Below, one piece after another: positions 35,009 to 46,736 of a stretch of DNA of 64,000 nt. The translations under genes were made by a program, and so were the position numbers. Numbering within the stretch: the stretch's first letter is position 1; the number at the start of each line of letters is the position of its first letter. The DNA is from Trematomus loennbergii (Eukaryota > Chordata > Actinopteri > Perciformes > Nototheniidae): contig JAAOOA010000055.1 in the NCBI GenBank assembly GCA_012861695.1, forward strand, positions 757,212-821,211, read 5' to 3'. The notes below the pieces were generated by a model. That model saw only the letters and a list, made by a program, of their open reading frames with translations, did no database searches and was not told where the DNA came from.

Positions 35009-35886
35009 ATGGGCAGGGTACATAATATCACATGTTTGTATCATTGGTGCAGTAAAAGTCTATTAAACTCACTAATCTAACTTTTCATGCATGTTTTTTG
35101 TTTGCAGATTATTTTCTATGAAGAAAGGAACTTCCAGGGTCGTTCCCATGAGTGCAGCAGCGACTGCACCGACATCCACATGCACCTGAACCGCTGCAAC
35201 TCCTGCAGGGTGGACAACGGCTGCTTCGTGGTGTACGACCGCCAAAACTACATGGGCAATCAGGTGTTCTTGAAGAGAGGGGAGTACTCCGACTTTCAGC
35301 GCATGGGAAGCATGATGGGAATGCAGGGCATGGCTATGATGGATAACATCCGCTCCTGTCGCATGGTCCCCACGGTAAGAAGTTCAAAGATACATTTGAA
35401 CGGTCCAAAGACATGTTTGGCTAATTTAAAGCTGGCAAACTCCGCCTCCAGTGCAAGAAAGGTAGTTTAGAAAAGCATTGGAATGATATCCCCACGGTAA
35501 GAAGTTTGAAGAGAAGTTTGAACCAAATATGAAGATGGCAAACTACTCAAGAAAGGTAGTTTTAGAAAGCATTGTATTGATATGCTCTCCTTGTTTTTCT
35601 CCAACAGCACAGGGGCCCCTTCAGGATGAGGATCTACGAAAGGGAGAACTACGGAGGCCAGATGCACGAGCTGATTGACGACATCGAGTCTCTGCAGGAT
35701 CGTTTCCTAATGTCTGACTGCCAGTCCTGCCAAGTGATGGACGGCCACTGGCTGATGTTCGAGCAGCCCAACTTCAGAGGCAAGATGCTGTACGTGAGGC
35801 CCGGAGAGTACAGGAGCCTCAGAGACTCTGCAGCAAGCAACATGTCCAGAATCAGCTCCATCAGGCGCATCATGGACATGTGCTGA
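35009..35886 (+). CDS. gammaM-type crystallin C with Met-rich loop
   Basis: Exons 35009-35017 (MGR), 35108-35374 (89 codons) and 35608-35886 (92 codons plus stop) give 184 residues with an intact frame. It has about 20 Met (11%) and a single Trp, typical of fish gammaM crystallins, whose Met-rich surfaces suit the very dense fish lens. Exon 2 is eight codons longer than its neighbours because of a Met/Gly insertion ([14 protein letters not shown]) before the last Greek-key strand of the N-terminal domain. A polyadenylation signal, AATAAA, lies at 35919-35924. Its promoter is divergent from crystallin B. Confidence 0.92.
35368..35590 (+). repeat. tandem duplication across the exon 2 donor of crystallin C
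   Basis: CCCCACGGTAAGAAGTT occurs at the true donor (from 35368) and again at about 35490. It is followed in both copies by GCAAACT, then CAAGAAAGGTAGTTT and AAAGCATTG. The exon edge and the start of intron 2 have been duplicated, leaving a decoy donor in the intron. Confidence 0.85.
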
Positions 35887-35929
35887 TTGTTGTGTAATTA
35901 AAGAAACTGTGGGTGAAGAATAAAAACCA

Positions 35930-36663
35930 TATTTTGAAGTATCTCTCTGCTGTTTTGTAGTTTTACTTTATGTGGAGTCAGACTACATACTTTGCTAGTG
36001 ATAGATTATGATTCTTGAATAAAGATTTATCTTAAACGCATTTATAAAAAATGTCATACCTCTTTGATTCCACACTATAAAGCATTTTTAAATAATGTTA
36101 ATATTACTATTTATTACATGGTTTAGTTGAATACTCGAGTCTGATTGGTTCAATTCAGAACACGTGACACGTTGTTAATCCAGTAGTACAGACCGCTGTC
36201 AAGCACTTATTGACCGTTGTTAAGGACGCTCACATCTGCACAAAGAAGTCTGTTCGATTGAACTGTATACAGTTTGGCCGAAAAGCAAACTGGGACAAGA
36301 AAACAGCGGAGAAGTAACGGGGCAGAAACCCTCCTTTTTACGTAACGGTCCAGACATAGACATCAAACGGCAAAACATATTCAGTTGCCAGTTACTTTGG
36401 CATTAGGGCAGGGATATCTAGATACTTTCCAAGGTTTGACATAATGAATTGTGCTACTTTTAAAGCAAGCAACGATTTTTTTTCAAATCTGTAATCAAAT
36501 AGCTCCTAAAAAACGCTATCGAAGCAGTTCCTGCCGTTGCTAAGGAGGATCAAGAAAGAGAAAGTAAAAGAGGGTAAAAGACGGAGCGCTGGACGTCAGA
36601 TAAATCCCCAGAAGAAGGCAGAGAGGAAGTAAACACTAACAGGAACACGGTATGGGCTCTGCA
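35930..36663. other. intergenic, no gene seen
   Basis: AT-rich sequence downstream of crystallin C. Partial TTGGTTCAATTCAGAACACG-type repeat sequence near 36140-36330 may be transposon-derived. Confidence 0.4.
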
Positions 36664-36671
36664 GTGTTTAG

Positions 36672-37380
36672 TAGGGGTGGGCGATACCACAAAATCTGGA
36701 TTCGATCCGATACCAAGTATTTCAGGGCCAGTATCGCCGATACCGATACTTTTTAAAATGAAAAGCTTCTTATGTACTTTCATGTAGGGGAGAGCTGCAT
36801 GACATGATTTTTTGAGCTGAATGCATCATAAATAGACTAAATCTGAATTCATTTTCATGATTAAAGACAGGACAGTTTTTTATAGACAAATAAACGTTTT
36901 ACTTTTGCAAATTTAAAGTGCAAACATGAAAAATAACAATACAAAGTGGCCACAGTAGCGAACTGCCTTCTTGCACACATCAAAGTTCACAAAATGTTCA
37001 TTGACAGTTGTGAAATAGCTCCACACAACGCCCCTCTTTCTCTCAGCCATCATGCGCGTGTGTCGCACTCGCGAGTCGCTGGCTGCTGCTGTCCTGCCCT
37101 GCTGGCTGCTGTCAGTCAGCTTGATAATCGGCGTTCAGGCAGGGAGCGCGCTGCGCGTGCGCGAGCCTCTGGAGAGGAGGACAGCAGTGGAGAGAGAAGA
37201 AAAGAGCGTATATAGGCCTACTTGTGTTCGTCTGCACATAGTTTTTGATAAAATTGACGAGTAGAGGAGAGGGGGGAAAAAGTATAAAAGTATCGATCCT
37301 ATTGGCTCTAGTATCGATATTTTGAAACGAAACGTAATATCGGAAGTATCGATATTTTGGGATCGATCCGCCCACCCCTA
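36672..37380. mobile_element. hAT MITE (AGGGGTGGGCG) with perfect 8-bp duplication
   Basis: The termini are TAGGGGTGGGCGATACC and GGATCGATCCGCCCACCCCTA. Target site gtgtttag is at 36664-36671 and 37381-37388. Inner sequence has repeated TATCGATA words and no coding capacity that I can support. Confidence 0.9.
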
Positions 37381-37631
37381 GTGTTTAGGGACTTGTTAGT
37401 GGATCAGAAACTGTGAACAGAGTTGGACAGTGCTGCCATAAAGTTGTGGTTGTTGCAGTTCCAGCCGTTGGTGCGCCGTGATAATTTTTAAGTCAATAAA
37501 ATCATTTCAATTAATATTGGGAGTCGAGTCGTTAGTTTGTTTAGTATATGGCCGTGTAATCGCGTCGGGCTCCCTGATGAGCCTGTCGGGTGTTCTTTTC
37601 CCCATAATGACCGCCTCGCTGCACATCCCTG

Positions 37632-38765
37632 CCCCTTTCACACCAACGCAACTCCGGTTCAAGCTCCGTGCTAGAGCTTTTCTGGTTCAGAACCGGTTCT
37701 TCGGTTTAGCGCCGGCTCTTTTCACACCGCTCAGAGCCCGACTGGTGCTGCCGCTGCTGCGTCATGACGTCACAGTTTACGTCGCTGAGTTTCTCCCCAA
37801 CGCCGGAGCTCACCTCTCAACAACAACGGGCCGGGGACTGCGTTGCTTTTAATCATACGAAGCCAGATTAAATTAAATAACGACTTCTCCAACCTTATAC
37901 TTTTCTCCAGAGTGCCGTGGTTCATTGTTTATTAATGTGTTTCAGCGGCATTTACCGACCGCTGCAGTGCTGGCCGGCTGCTCTTCAACGGGAGTGTATT
38001 CTCCGTTAGCTCCGGGTTAGCTCACACGGCTCTAAAGTATTCACTGTCTGACTGTCACACAAGCAGCTGATACATATCCCCAGTTCCCTTAAGTGAATGT
38101 GTGTCAGTCTGAATTGACGCTGTTGGTGTCAGTCTGAATTGACGCTGTTTGGCATCACAACGCTGTTATGAAAGTTTCTCTGGTATAACATGGGTGATGT
38201 TAGCATAGCAACCGAGCTAAACTGACTACTTGCTAAGCAGTTTTCTACAGGCACTTTTTACCGACGTATTTTTCATTATGATTCTACTTGTGATAGTCGG
38301 ACATGACAACCTGTGCAGCCCATGTATTGATTCCATCCGATAGCTGCTATAATACAAACAAAACGTCTGCCTGCTCTCCACAATGATCAATAACAGCGAA
38401 CGGATGGTCAAAGTAAGGTACAAATAAACAGAATCACACGAAGCCTGGTTAGTGTTGCCTGACTTTATAAAGTGTTTTTTTTAACAAGTGTGGTTGCGTT
38501 CTAGTCACTTTGCTCAGCACTACTGCTTGTTACAACTTTTATTTGCCGTACTCGCCTTAAGTGTTAGCTCAGGTTAATCTCGCCCCCCTCCGATGTAAGC
38601 GTGACGTATGCGGTTCTTGCTTCTAGACGGACAATTTTTTGGTGCTCGAAACGAACCGGATTCCGGAGCTATGACGCTGCTCCGCTGCGGTGTGAACAGG
38701 AAAACCCGGTGCTTTTCAAGCACCAGCACCGAACCGGCCCTGAAACACCGTTGGTGTGAAAGGGG
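37632..38765. mobile_element. DNA transposon with CCCCTTTCACACCAACG termini
   Basis: The left terminus CCCCTTTCACACCAACG pairs with CGTTGGTGTGAAAGGGG at the right. Internal inverted sequences include AACCGG-rich segments at both ends. No transposase frame is seen, so it is non-autonomous. Its right end is the insertion point of the next element. Confidence 0.8.
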
Positions 38766-39179
38766 TAGAGATGGGCGAGTCCTGATTCATCCGGATCATT
38801 AACCCGGATCCTAGAAATGAGCTGGTCGTGACGAGTCTCCCCTCTCCATTAACCCGAGTCCTTGAGTCCCACACTTGGTGTGACGTACAAATTAAAACTA
38901 TAAATTGCGTCACTCGCTACTCTCTTTATAACATGTAAAATCACATTACAACGTACCCCAGTCCATCTACCTACCCTTTAGCAAGTATACAGGATAGCTG
39001 CCTGCCAGAAGTTATCGTTTGGCTCAGGGGAGGGGACGCGGATCAGTGAAACTTCCTGCAGACTCGTGGGGACTCAGAGGAGCCGACGGCTCCTAACCGT
39101 AATAGCATAGCAGATCCATACTCGTCATGTGCACGAGCATAGCCCCTCCTCCAGCACCCGGCTCCCGCGCTATATTATG

Positions 39180-39450
39180 CACGAGCAGACTCGCAGATTC
39201 GCAAATCCTGACTCGCTGCAACACACAGCGGATCAGACTCGTGCGGACTCGGAGCCGTAACCATATAGCAGCAGATCCAGAGATCCAGCAGACTCGTCGT
39301 CATGCACGAGTCCACAGCAGACTCAGATTCGCAAATCCTGACTCACTGTGCAACACACAGCAGAGCAGACTCGTGCGGACTCGGAGCCGTATATAGCAGC
39401 AGATCCAGAGATCCAGCAGACTCGTCCTCATGCACGAGTCAACAGCAGAC
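39180..39450. repeat. two-copy direct repeat of about 120-140 bp
   Basis: GATTCGCAAATCCTGACTC, then CAACACACAGC, GACTCGTGCGGACTCGG and GATCCAGAGATCCAGCAG recur in the same order. It is internal to the hAT element. Confidence 0.75.
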
Positions 39451-39552
39451 TCAGATTTGCCAAATCGCAAAATAACCCTTTTTTTTGTGATCAACATTTT
39501 TATTAAAGCAAAATACACTGTGTAGCGGAGGTTAATATAACGTCAGTTTAAT

Positions 39553-39725
39553 AGATAGATAGATAGATAGTACTTTATTGATCCCAAATTGGGAAATTGT
39601 TGTTACAGCAGCATAAAAGGCATTTTACAATAAAACAAAACTACAAAATATACAAGAATAGAAAGAAAAATAAAATAAAATAGAAAATATACATGTCGAA
39701 ATAGAAAATATACATGCAGATATAT
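39553..39725. mobile_element. retroposon tail with (GATA)n
   Basis: GATAGATAGATAGTACTTTA, then TTGATCCCAAATTGGG and GCAGCATAAAAG: the same family as the inverted pair in crystallin A intron 2 and a remnant at 47145-47195. Confidence 0.65.
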
Positions 39726-40638
39726 ATGGAATAATAATATGCTCGTGAAATGCATCAACTTTTCGGTTTCACCGATAGGATTTCTACGGTCTTGGTGATG
39801 CTGACTCATATGACTCAAATGACTCGTATGATCCGGATCTCTTCAATGACTGACTCAGAAGACCCTGAGTCCGTAAAAGGATCCGGATTTGCCATCTCTA
39901 GAAAGGGGTAGTAGTGCAGTGCCCGGTTCAAACTGGCCTGTTCATAATTGGCCAATAGTTGGACCAATTGCTGCTATTTCAAACTAAGTAAATCACACAT
40001 GATTCGACAGACATTAGGCCTTAACTTCATTAACATTCAAGTCACACACACACCTCCATTTAAAGGTTTTAGTGGAAACCTTTTTACCAAAACTCCCAAG
40101 AAATGTTCGTCTACTACCGTCATTGCAACGGTTCCTAATTCAGAACATAACATAAATCTATGAGGTTGCAGACGGCAAAGCAATTTAAGGTAACGTAAAA
40201 CACCTAAAAGGGTCCTTTATAGGGCTGGAGTTTGGTCTGTCCCTTCTGGGCTACTGTAGAAACATGGTGAAAGATTAATTGTTCCCAATCTAAGCCAATA
40301 GAAAACACGATTCTTAGTTTTAAGTATTAAACGGGCCCCGGGGCTGAATTATTAAAGACCGTGGTACCGTTAAGCTCCGACGTTATCGGTCTTTTTATCG
40401 GTACTGGAGACATCTAAAAAATATGTCATGTGTATTATTGCTACACAAACATTATATTGCAGTTTTAGTGTCGCCAACTCCGTTTCTAATACGCAAAAAG
40501 ACTGCAAAATGCGTCATTTTTTGTATTTCGATCTCCAATCCAGACGAGAGATTTCTCTCCCCCGCCTGTGTGCGAGGGGGCGGGCAGTTTACACACACGC
40601 AGCTGCTACATGCAGCAACACACACACACACGGAGGAG

Positions 40639-40872
40639 ATGGCGGAGAGAACGAGCTCCGAGGTGTGGTTAAACTTTACCCGTCTCACTCGTTGCCTAAA
40701 GTGCAATAAGAGTTTAGCATGTCAGGGCGGTAACACGAGCAATTTGTCTAAACATCTTGCAAAAGTGCACCACGTTCAGACGGAGAAATGCACCGTTTTC
40801 GACTGTCTCTCTAGTAGCTCTGTAGCCCCATCCACGAGTAACGTTTCCACGTCCGGTATTTATGTATGCTAG
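40639..40872 (+). pseudogene. hAT/ZBED transposase N-terminus (BED zinc finger)
   Basis: The ORF starts MAERTSSEVWLNFTRL, then CLKCNKSLACQ, then NLSKHLAKVHH: the tryptophan, Cys-x2-Cys and His-x5-His pattern of a BED finger, as found at the N-terminus of hAT transposases. It stops after 77 codons, with no catalytic domain following. It may be a relic or the first exon of a dead transposase. Confidence 0.6.
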
Positions 40873-41216
40873 CAGCAACACACGGAGCTAACTCAATGAT
40901 TCAAACATGGGTTAATGATAAGAGGAACTGAGTTATTTAGTTTGTTAAAGTTTCACAGTTCTGTCATCAGATTATTTAATATGATTTGTTAAAACGTTGT
41001 TGTTTCTGTTGATGTGAAATATTATGTATTTCATTTAAATAAAAAGCAATGTTAGTTTTGTTCACAATTTGTTAATTTTCATTTAATTGTTTATTTGAAT
41101 AGGGACAATGCACATTAATGAACACTTTAGACAAAAATGCTTCAAGTGTAAATATGCCGGATTTTAGCTTTGAGCTAATTTCCATCCGTAGTCCCTGACA
41201 TACAACATATAGTTAG

Positions 41217-41512
41217 TAGGGCTGTCAGTCGATTAAAATATTTAATCGCGATTAATCGCATGATTGTCCATAGTTAATCGCGATTAATCGCAAATTAATC
41301 GCACATTTTTTATCTGTTCTAAATGTACCTTAGAGGGATATCTTTCAAGTTTTTAATACTCTTATCAACATATGAGTGGACAAATATGCTTTATATGTTT
41401 GTTTATTATCATTTGAACAATGACAAATATTCTCATGAATATTAAACACAACAACCTGAACATTACAAATATTCGCCTCAATTCAACCTGGAACCTCTCA
41501 TACAATAATTGT

Positions 41513-41577
<65 letters not shown>

Positions 41578-42195
41578 TGTGTGGTGTGTGTGTGTGTGTG
41601 GTTGTGTGTGTGTGTGTGTGTGGTGTGTGTGTGTGTGTGTGTGTGTGGAGACACTGTGATGGATCGTTGGAGGAGCTATGTGCAGCTCAAGGCATATATG
41701 CTCCAACGGGAGCTGCCTGGATGCTGCAATCATGTTGCGCGTACTATCCGTGCTGAGTGCGCTGACTTTTCGTACAATGTCCCACTGTCTGGCTACCTGC
41801 ATAAAGTCAAGTGCTCGGCGCAGTTGTCGGCGAAATGTCATTGAAACAGCTCCTTATATCCGTTAGCGCAGCTAGCTAGCACCAGATGCTAACAACAACA
41901 ACACGTAAGGTGTGCCTCGGTCGCGCGAGTCGCACCACACATACACACTCCCTCCCGGTCCTCCCGATGGCCAGTCCGGGCCTGCCAGTGAGCGTGGAAG
42001 TGTGGTCTGCCACAAGCGGGCGGTAGGAGCGGGGCTGTCAGCATCAGCTTGTCGATGGTATTTTAAACTCCATGCGCTCTGAAACTACGGCGGCCGAGGA
42101 CAAAAAATACACATGCGTTAATCGCGTTAAAATAATTAGTGGCGTTAATTTTTTTTGCGTTAACGCGTTATTAACGCGTTAACTTGACAGCCCTA
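41217..42195. mobile_element. hAT MITE (TAGGGCTGTCA) with perfect 8-bp duplication
   Basis: The ends TAGGGCTGTCA and TGACAGCCCTA carry subterminal TTAATCGCGATTAATCGC and GCGTTAACGCGTTAACT. Target site atagttag is at 41209-41216 and 42196-42203. It contains a (GT)n tract at 41513-41648. Confidence 0.92.
41513..41648. repeat. (GT)n microsatellite, interrupted
   Basis: A GT run with a few extra G interruptions, inside the MITE. Confidence 0.97.
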
Positions 42196-42319
42196 ATAGT
42201 TAGTTTACCTAATTTTCTCTCCAAAAGAACCGATAAGAGTACTGTTAAAAGACCGGACCGATAAGCGGTATCGATAAAAGTAGTAGTACCGTTAAAACCT
42301 TAACGATACCCATCCCTAG

Positions 42320-42970
42320 TTTTAAGTGATTAATAAAAACATTGTTATGAAAATGATATTCCATTCCTGTCAATAAACCCCCCTAAATCCTACACACTGG
42401 TTATTTTAATTCAATAGGTTTTATGCCCATGAGAACATGAATGTATGTTATATTTTGCGTTATAATGTGTACAAACTGACAACACAGTGTCCTAAATTGG
42501 ATGCTTTCTACCTCCGAGAAGCATGAATGTAATCAGATAGTATTGTAGTGTTCTATAAATAACATTTTGCACAAGAGGGCATTGTGGCTGAAAGATAAGC
42601 AGAACCACAACATGCTGGGATTCCTATTTTAGGCACCAATTACATGTGCAAAGATGTGTCACAAGTAAATATCATAGCAGCAAATGGCAGCAAAAATCCT
42701 CAGTGTATTGAACTAAGCTGTGTTTCATGAATTCTACTTTTGTTAAGGAAGAACTGTGTTTTTTCTGCTTCAAAAGTGATGTATTTGAGCTTAAGTCAAT
42801 GCATTTAGTATAATTTTGCCTCGTTTATCCACTATATACTGTTCCCATATAATGAAACTGAAAACAAAAGTAATGCAATAACTAGAGTTTGCTTTGTGAC
42901 TGTGAAATCTGCACCACTCCTGTTTAATCTGTGCACAGCCACCATGTATAATACAGTAGGGACTTCCATG
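42320..42970. other. intergenic, no gene seen
   Basis: AT-rich sequence upstream of crystallin D without recognisable features. Confidence 0.4.
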
Positions 42971-42975
42971 CCGAT

Positions 42976-43042
42976 GAGCTGACTCGTGGTATTTTGTACA
43001 ATTGAGGGGCAGATTCTTTTGATGTCACATGATGCATAAAAG
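42976..43042 (+). promoter_or_regulatory. crystallin D promoter: Maf-like site and CATAAAA box
   Basis: GCTGACTC at 42978-42985 resembles a Maf-response half-site. CATAAAAG near 43035 lies about 50 bases before the ATG. Confidence 0.45.
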
Positions 43043-43087
43043 CCAGCGCGCCAGTGGGTAGAACAACAGAAATCAAAAACCGAGACC

Positions 43088-44399
43088 ATGAGCGGAAAGG
43101 TAATGAAGGGAGCAGAACAGCCTGATCTATTTACTGCTAAATATTATACTGTATATACCTGGCTGCTATATCTTCAGAACTGTTACAGGATGTTTGTATT
43201 TGTGTAACTTTAATATTATTTTATGCATGCTTCTTAGTTAACATTAAGCTGCTTTTGGCTCTTTCTGCTGTAACAATGTCCCCTCTGTGGGACTAATAAT
43301 GATTCTATGTAGTAAAATACTGTAGTTTCTGCTATGCAACTGTGTGTAAACTGAACAGCACTCACTTTTAGCTCTCAGAGGTAATTACCCAATGTGTGTG
43401 TCTCTCTCTCTAGATTGTCTTTTTCGAGGGTAGGAACTTCCAGGGTCGCTCCTATGAGTGCATGAGCGACTGCTCTGAGATCTCCTCTCATCTGGGCCGA
43501 TGCAGCTCCTGCAGGGTGGAGAGCGGGACGTTCATGGTCTACGATCAGCCCAACTTCATGGGCCAGCAGCACCTCCTCACCAGGGGAGAGTACCCCGAGT
43601 ACCAGAACACCATCGGCTTCAATGAGTGCATTCAGTCCTGCCGCATGGTCCCTGAGGTAAAGCATGAGCACAATGTTACTAACAAAGAACAGACAGAGGC
43701 AATCAGTAATGGAAAGAGACATGAGAAATATGTTTGGTGGTAGTCTTACCCAGAAGCAGATGAAGATATCCGGATCAAATTCATTCTGTGCCTCCAGTAG
43801 TGATATTTCCACGATGGGTAAATAGGGAAGGGACTGCTAGCTTATCGGGTTGGGTTTTTTGTCACATCTCCTCAAAAGCTAGCGGGCTATCTAGCAATGC
43901 CTCTAAGAGTTTTTAGAACAAATGCTGCAATTGAATTCATACAGTTTTCAAAAGGATGACTTTTAACAGAATTAAACTGATTATCAGCTTCTTGTTTAGC
44001 GTTGCAACCAATTCGATTTCTAAATTAAGCTTGTTCCAATTTCCTATCTACACCTGTAGCGTTTTCATACCTATCTTATTAGATTTACGCATATATTTAA
44101 TTTGACATTGTGTACTTTAACAGCACAAGGGACCCTTCAAGATGAGGATCTACGAGAGGGCGAACTTCGAAGGGCAGATGCAGGAGCTGACCGACGACTG
44201 CGACTCCATCCAGGATCAATACCAGATGTCGGACATGCAGTCCTGCAACGTGATGGAGGGATACTGGCTGATGTTCGAGCAGCCAAACTTCGAGGGCAGG
44301 ATGTCTTATCTGAAGCCGGGAAAGTACAGGAACCTCAAAGAGATGAACAGCGAAGACATGAAGTTCAACTCCATCAGACGCATCACAGAATCTGTCTAA
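43088..44399 (+). CDS. gammaM-type crystallin D
   Basis: Exons 43088-43099 (MSGK), 43414-43656 (81 codons) and 44124-44399 (91 codons plus stop) give 176 residues in an intact frame. It has paired Greek-key signatures (FFEGRNFQGRSYEC; MRIYERANFEGQM) and one Trp (GYWLMFEQ). Exon 3 starts HKGPFKMRIYE, close to exon 3 of crystallins B and C (HRGPF), so these three form a subgroup. AATAAA lies at 44593-44598. The lens role is inferred from the family. Confidence 0.92.
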
Positions 44400-44599
44400 T
44401 CACTTCTAGCTAATAGGTTTTGCAGATGCTTTGTTTTATTAACATTAACAAGATGTGAGAGGCGATACAAAAATATGAAGAAGCCTTGTTTTTATCCTGA
44501 AACTGTGATTTGTGCATTGTTTGCATGTAGTTCCAGTTGTACTGTGCAATCCAGCCACGATGAATTTACCTCTATACCTGTGTGATGGGCACAATAAAA

Positions 44600-45067
44600 T
44601 GACTTGCCGCATAATTATGGTGGATTTCTTTCTGAACACAACTTCCATAAGTCACTGTTTGGCTCAGGCAGTGGTATTTAGTTTCAGGAATAGATGTACT
44701 TACATTTAATGTCTGAGTCAAACAGGCATTTTAATTTACTTAAACAAGAATACAAATGCAAACTTGGGGTGAAAGCTGGTTCAGCAAATTTACAGCAACC
44801 CAAATGTGAATCTGTAAAGACTTCATATTGGGTGCATATGCAATCTATCTAAATCAATGATCTGATTAGGTGGGGGATGTGTTTGCAAGGCCACAACTCC
44901 AAACAAATATGTCTGATATTTCTGTTAAAGCCAGCATAGATTTGGTCAAATTCTCTATTTCCCTTTATTTAATAGAAGATTGAATGAACCCTAATATACT
45001 ACAACAAACCAATCACATACAAAGAAAGTGATTCAAACAAGGTTGTTAAAAAGTAATTGATGAATAT
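44600..45067. other. intergenic, no gene seen
   Basis: AT-rich sequence after crystallin D without recognisable features. Confidence 0.4.
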
Positions 45068-45584
45068 CAGGGTATATGCAGGAATCCTGAAGTCAAAACC
45101 TTTCAAGACCTTTTTAAGACCCTTTCCATACATTTTAAGATCTCATCGCCACTTTGAGTTTTAACCGGTTACCTTGGCGACACCCTTTACCTCACATTGA
45201 CTATATACAGTATTGATTGTCCTTCCTCCTTATCTTCCAACCATTTGGACGCAGACTTGCATTTCCCCATAACGATGTTGTTTAACAACCGGCGTAAACG
45301 GACCTTCGTGCGCTATCAAGCAGTGAGCGTGCGATGTCCTGTTCAGATGACGTCAATCCAACGGGATGCCATAAATAAACTACACAGAATCACACTACAC
45401 ACCTACGCAATGATTACATTCAGGCACACTGTAGAATACAACCTCTTTGGACAATTTATATACTTATTGAAAACAGCTACAAAATGTAATACCTTGGAAA
45501 ATGCCGTTTATACTTTTTAATAGCCGTAATTTTCACTAAATTGATTGATCAACTTTAATACTTTTTAAGACCCGCGGACCCCTG
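45068..45584. mobile_element. MITE with CAGGGTATATGCAGG terminus
   Basis: The left end CAGGGTATATGCAGGAATCC is followed by CAAGACCTTTTTAAGACC; the right end has CTTTTTAAGACCCGCGGACC and CCCTG. This layout matches a common fish hAT MITE. A 107-codon ORF inside has no support. Confidence 0.6.
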
Positions 45585-46670
45585 AGCAGTGAGTAATAGT
45601 TTAAGGTTTAATATAAAAAGGGACATTTTATGGCTACTTTAGAGAGTAGATGGATGACAGGAGCACACACATATACAATAGATATTTTTGCAAAGGACAT
45701 ATAGGTTTTCTAATAAACAGTCAAACATATTTCTAGTTTTAACTTGATTTTAAGACTTGATAATCACAAGAAGGCAGTTGCAAAGCGTAACATGAGAGTG
45801 AATATTGCACCGTTATCAGACGTCTTTTTCATAGACTGTATATAATAATAGAAAATATATAAAGAGGGGTCTAAAAATACAGTATATGGTCTACGATATG
45901 TGCATTTCTTTTGCATATGTTAAGCCATTTATTGTACATAAGATGCACCTAAATGCAAAATCATGATTAATGCATTTGCTTTTCGTTGAGCAGCTACTGT
46001 ACGAAAACTGATCATGCACTCGATAATGAAACGGTATTCCAGGGCTTAGTCTAGAGAGCGTATCACACCATAGGGGGGATTAAATGAAAATGCTGGTGAC
46101 TCTGTGCAGTATGTTGTTGTGCTGACATGCGGAGAATAACAGTCATCATATAAAAGGCTGCTGCTGTGTTCAGAGGAAAGGCAGAAGCTGAGTTCACTTC
46201 ACAGGGTGTTGAATATTCGATCCTGCATCTACGTTATACAAAAAATACATTTCAGTCAAGTTGATCGTTAACATGTTTAAAGCCTCCCTACAGTACCATG
46301 AGCATATGCATTAACAGCTTTCAATTGTATAGTACGTGTTATAATGTACAAAGATAAATATATATGTAAATATGGAGATGCATAAATAAACTTTGTACAA
46401 ACAAATATCAGCAGTGCCTTGACTTTTTCATGTGTACATTTTTATATGTAATATGTAATAACAATTCATTCCGATCAATACATGTATGTTTAACATTTCA
46501 TTTGTAGTGTTTTCTTCATCTAATTCACTCCATCTACCAGAGCGATTTCAAAGCAACTGCTCAAAACAGCGGATTTGCTTAGCTTAACACACACAAAACA
46601 AAAAATAGTTCTGTGATAAAGAGCTGACGGCTGCACTCATTGTTCTGAATCACAATGACACAGGTCATCC
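45585..46670. other. intergenic, no gene seen
   Basis: AT-rich sequence upstream of crystallin E. TGCATTTGCTTTTCG-type sequence recurs, but no feature is defined. Confidence 0.4.
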
Positions 46671-46676
46671 GTGGGT

Positions 46677-46682
46677 TATAAA
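46677..46682 (+). promoter_or_regulatory. TATA box of crystallin E
   Basis: TATAAA about 55 bases before the ATG. GCTGACG, a Maf-like half-site, lies near 46623. Confidence 0.6.
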
Positions 46683-46736
46683 GGCAGCACGGAGCACACG
46701 TCTGCCGCTTCAGTGTGACGAAGGTGAGCCGACACA

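Larger units (their letters stand above)
38766..39900. mobile_element. hAT element (TAGAGATGGGCGAG) with perfect 8-bp duplication
   Basis: The ends are TAGAGATGGGCG and GCCATCTCTA. The target site gaaagggg, which is the terminus of the preceding transposon, is repeated at 38758-38765 and 39901-39908. Inside are two direct repeats (39180-39450) with GGATCAGACTCGTGCGG-type words and a retroposon tail (39553-39725). Confidence 0.88.
40360..42319. mobile_element. hAT element with BED-finger ORF, interrupted by a MITE
   Basis: The right end reads CTTAACGATACCCATCCCTA. Left-side sequence (TACCGTTAAGCTCCGACG, ATCGGTC) is complementary in style to the right subterminal part (AAGACCGGACCGATAAGC). It carries a BED-finger ORF (40639-40872) and is split by the MITE at 41217-42195. 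The exact left terminus is not certain. Confidence 0.6.

Noticed and set aside
36672..42319. A novel gene system in the GC-rich stretch between crystallins C and D
   Set aside because: Terminal repeats and 8-bp target duplications explain most of it as nested DNA transposons.
45197..45520. 107-codon ORF
   Set aside because: It lies within the MITE at 45068-45584 and has no conserved domain pattern.
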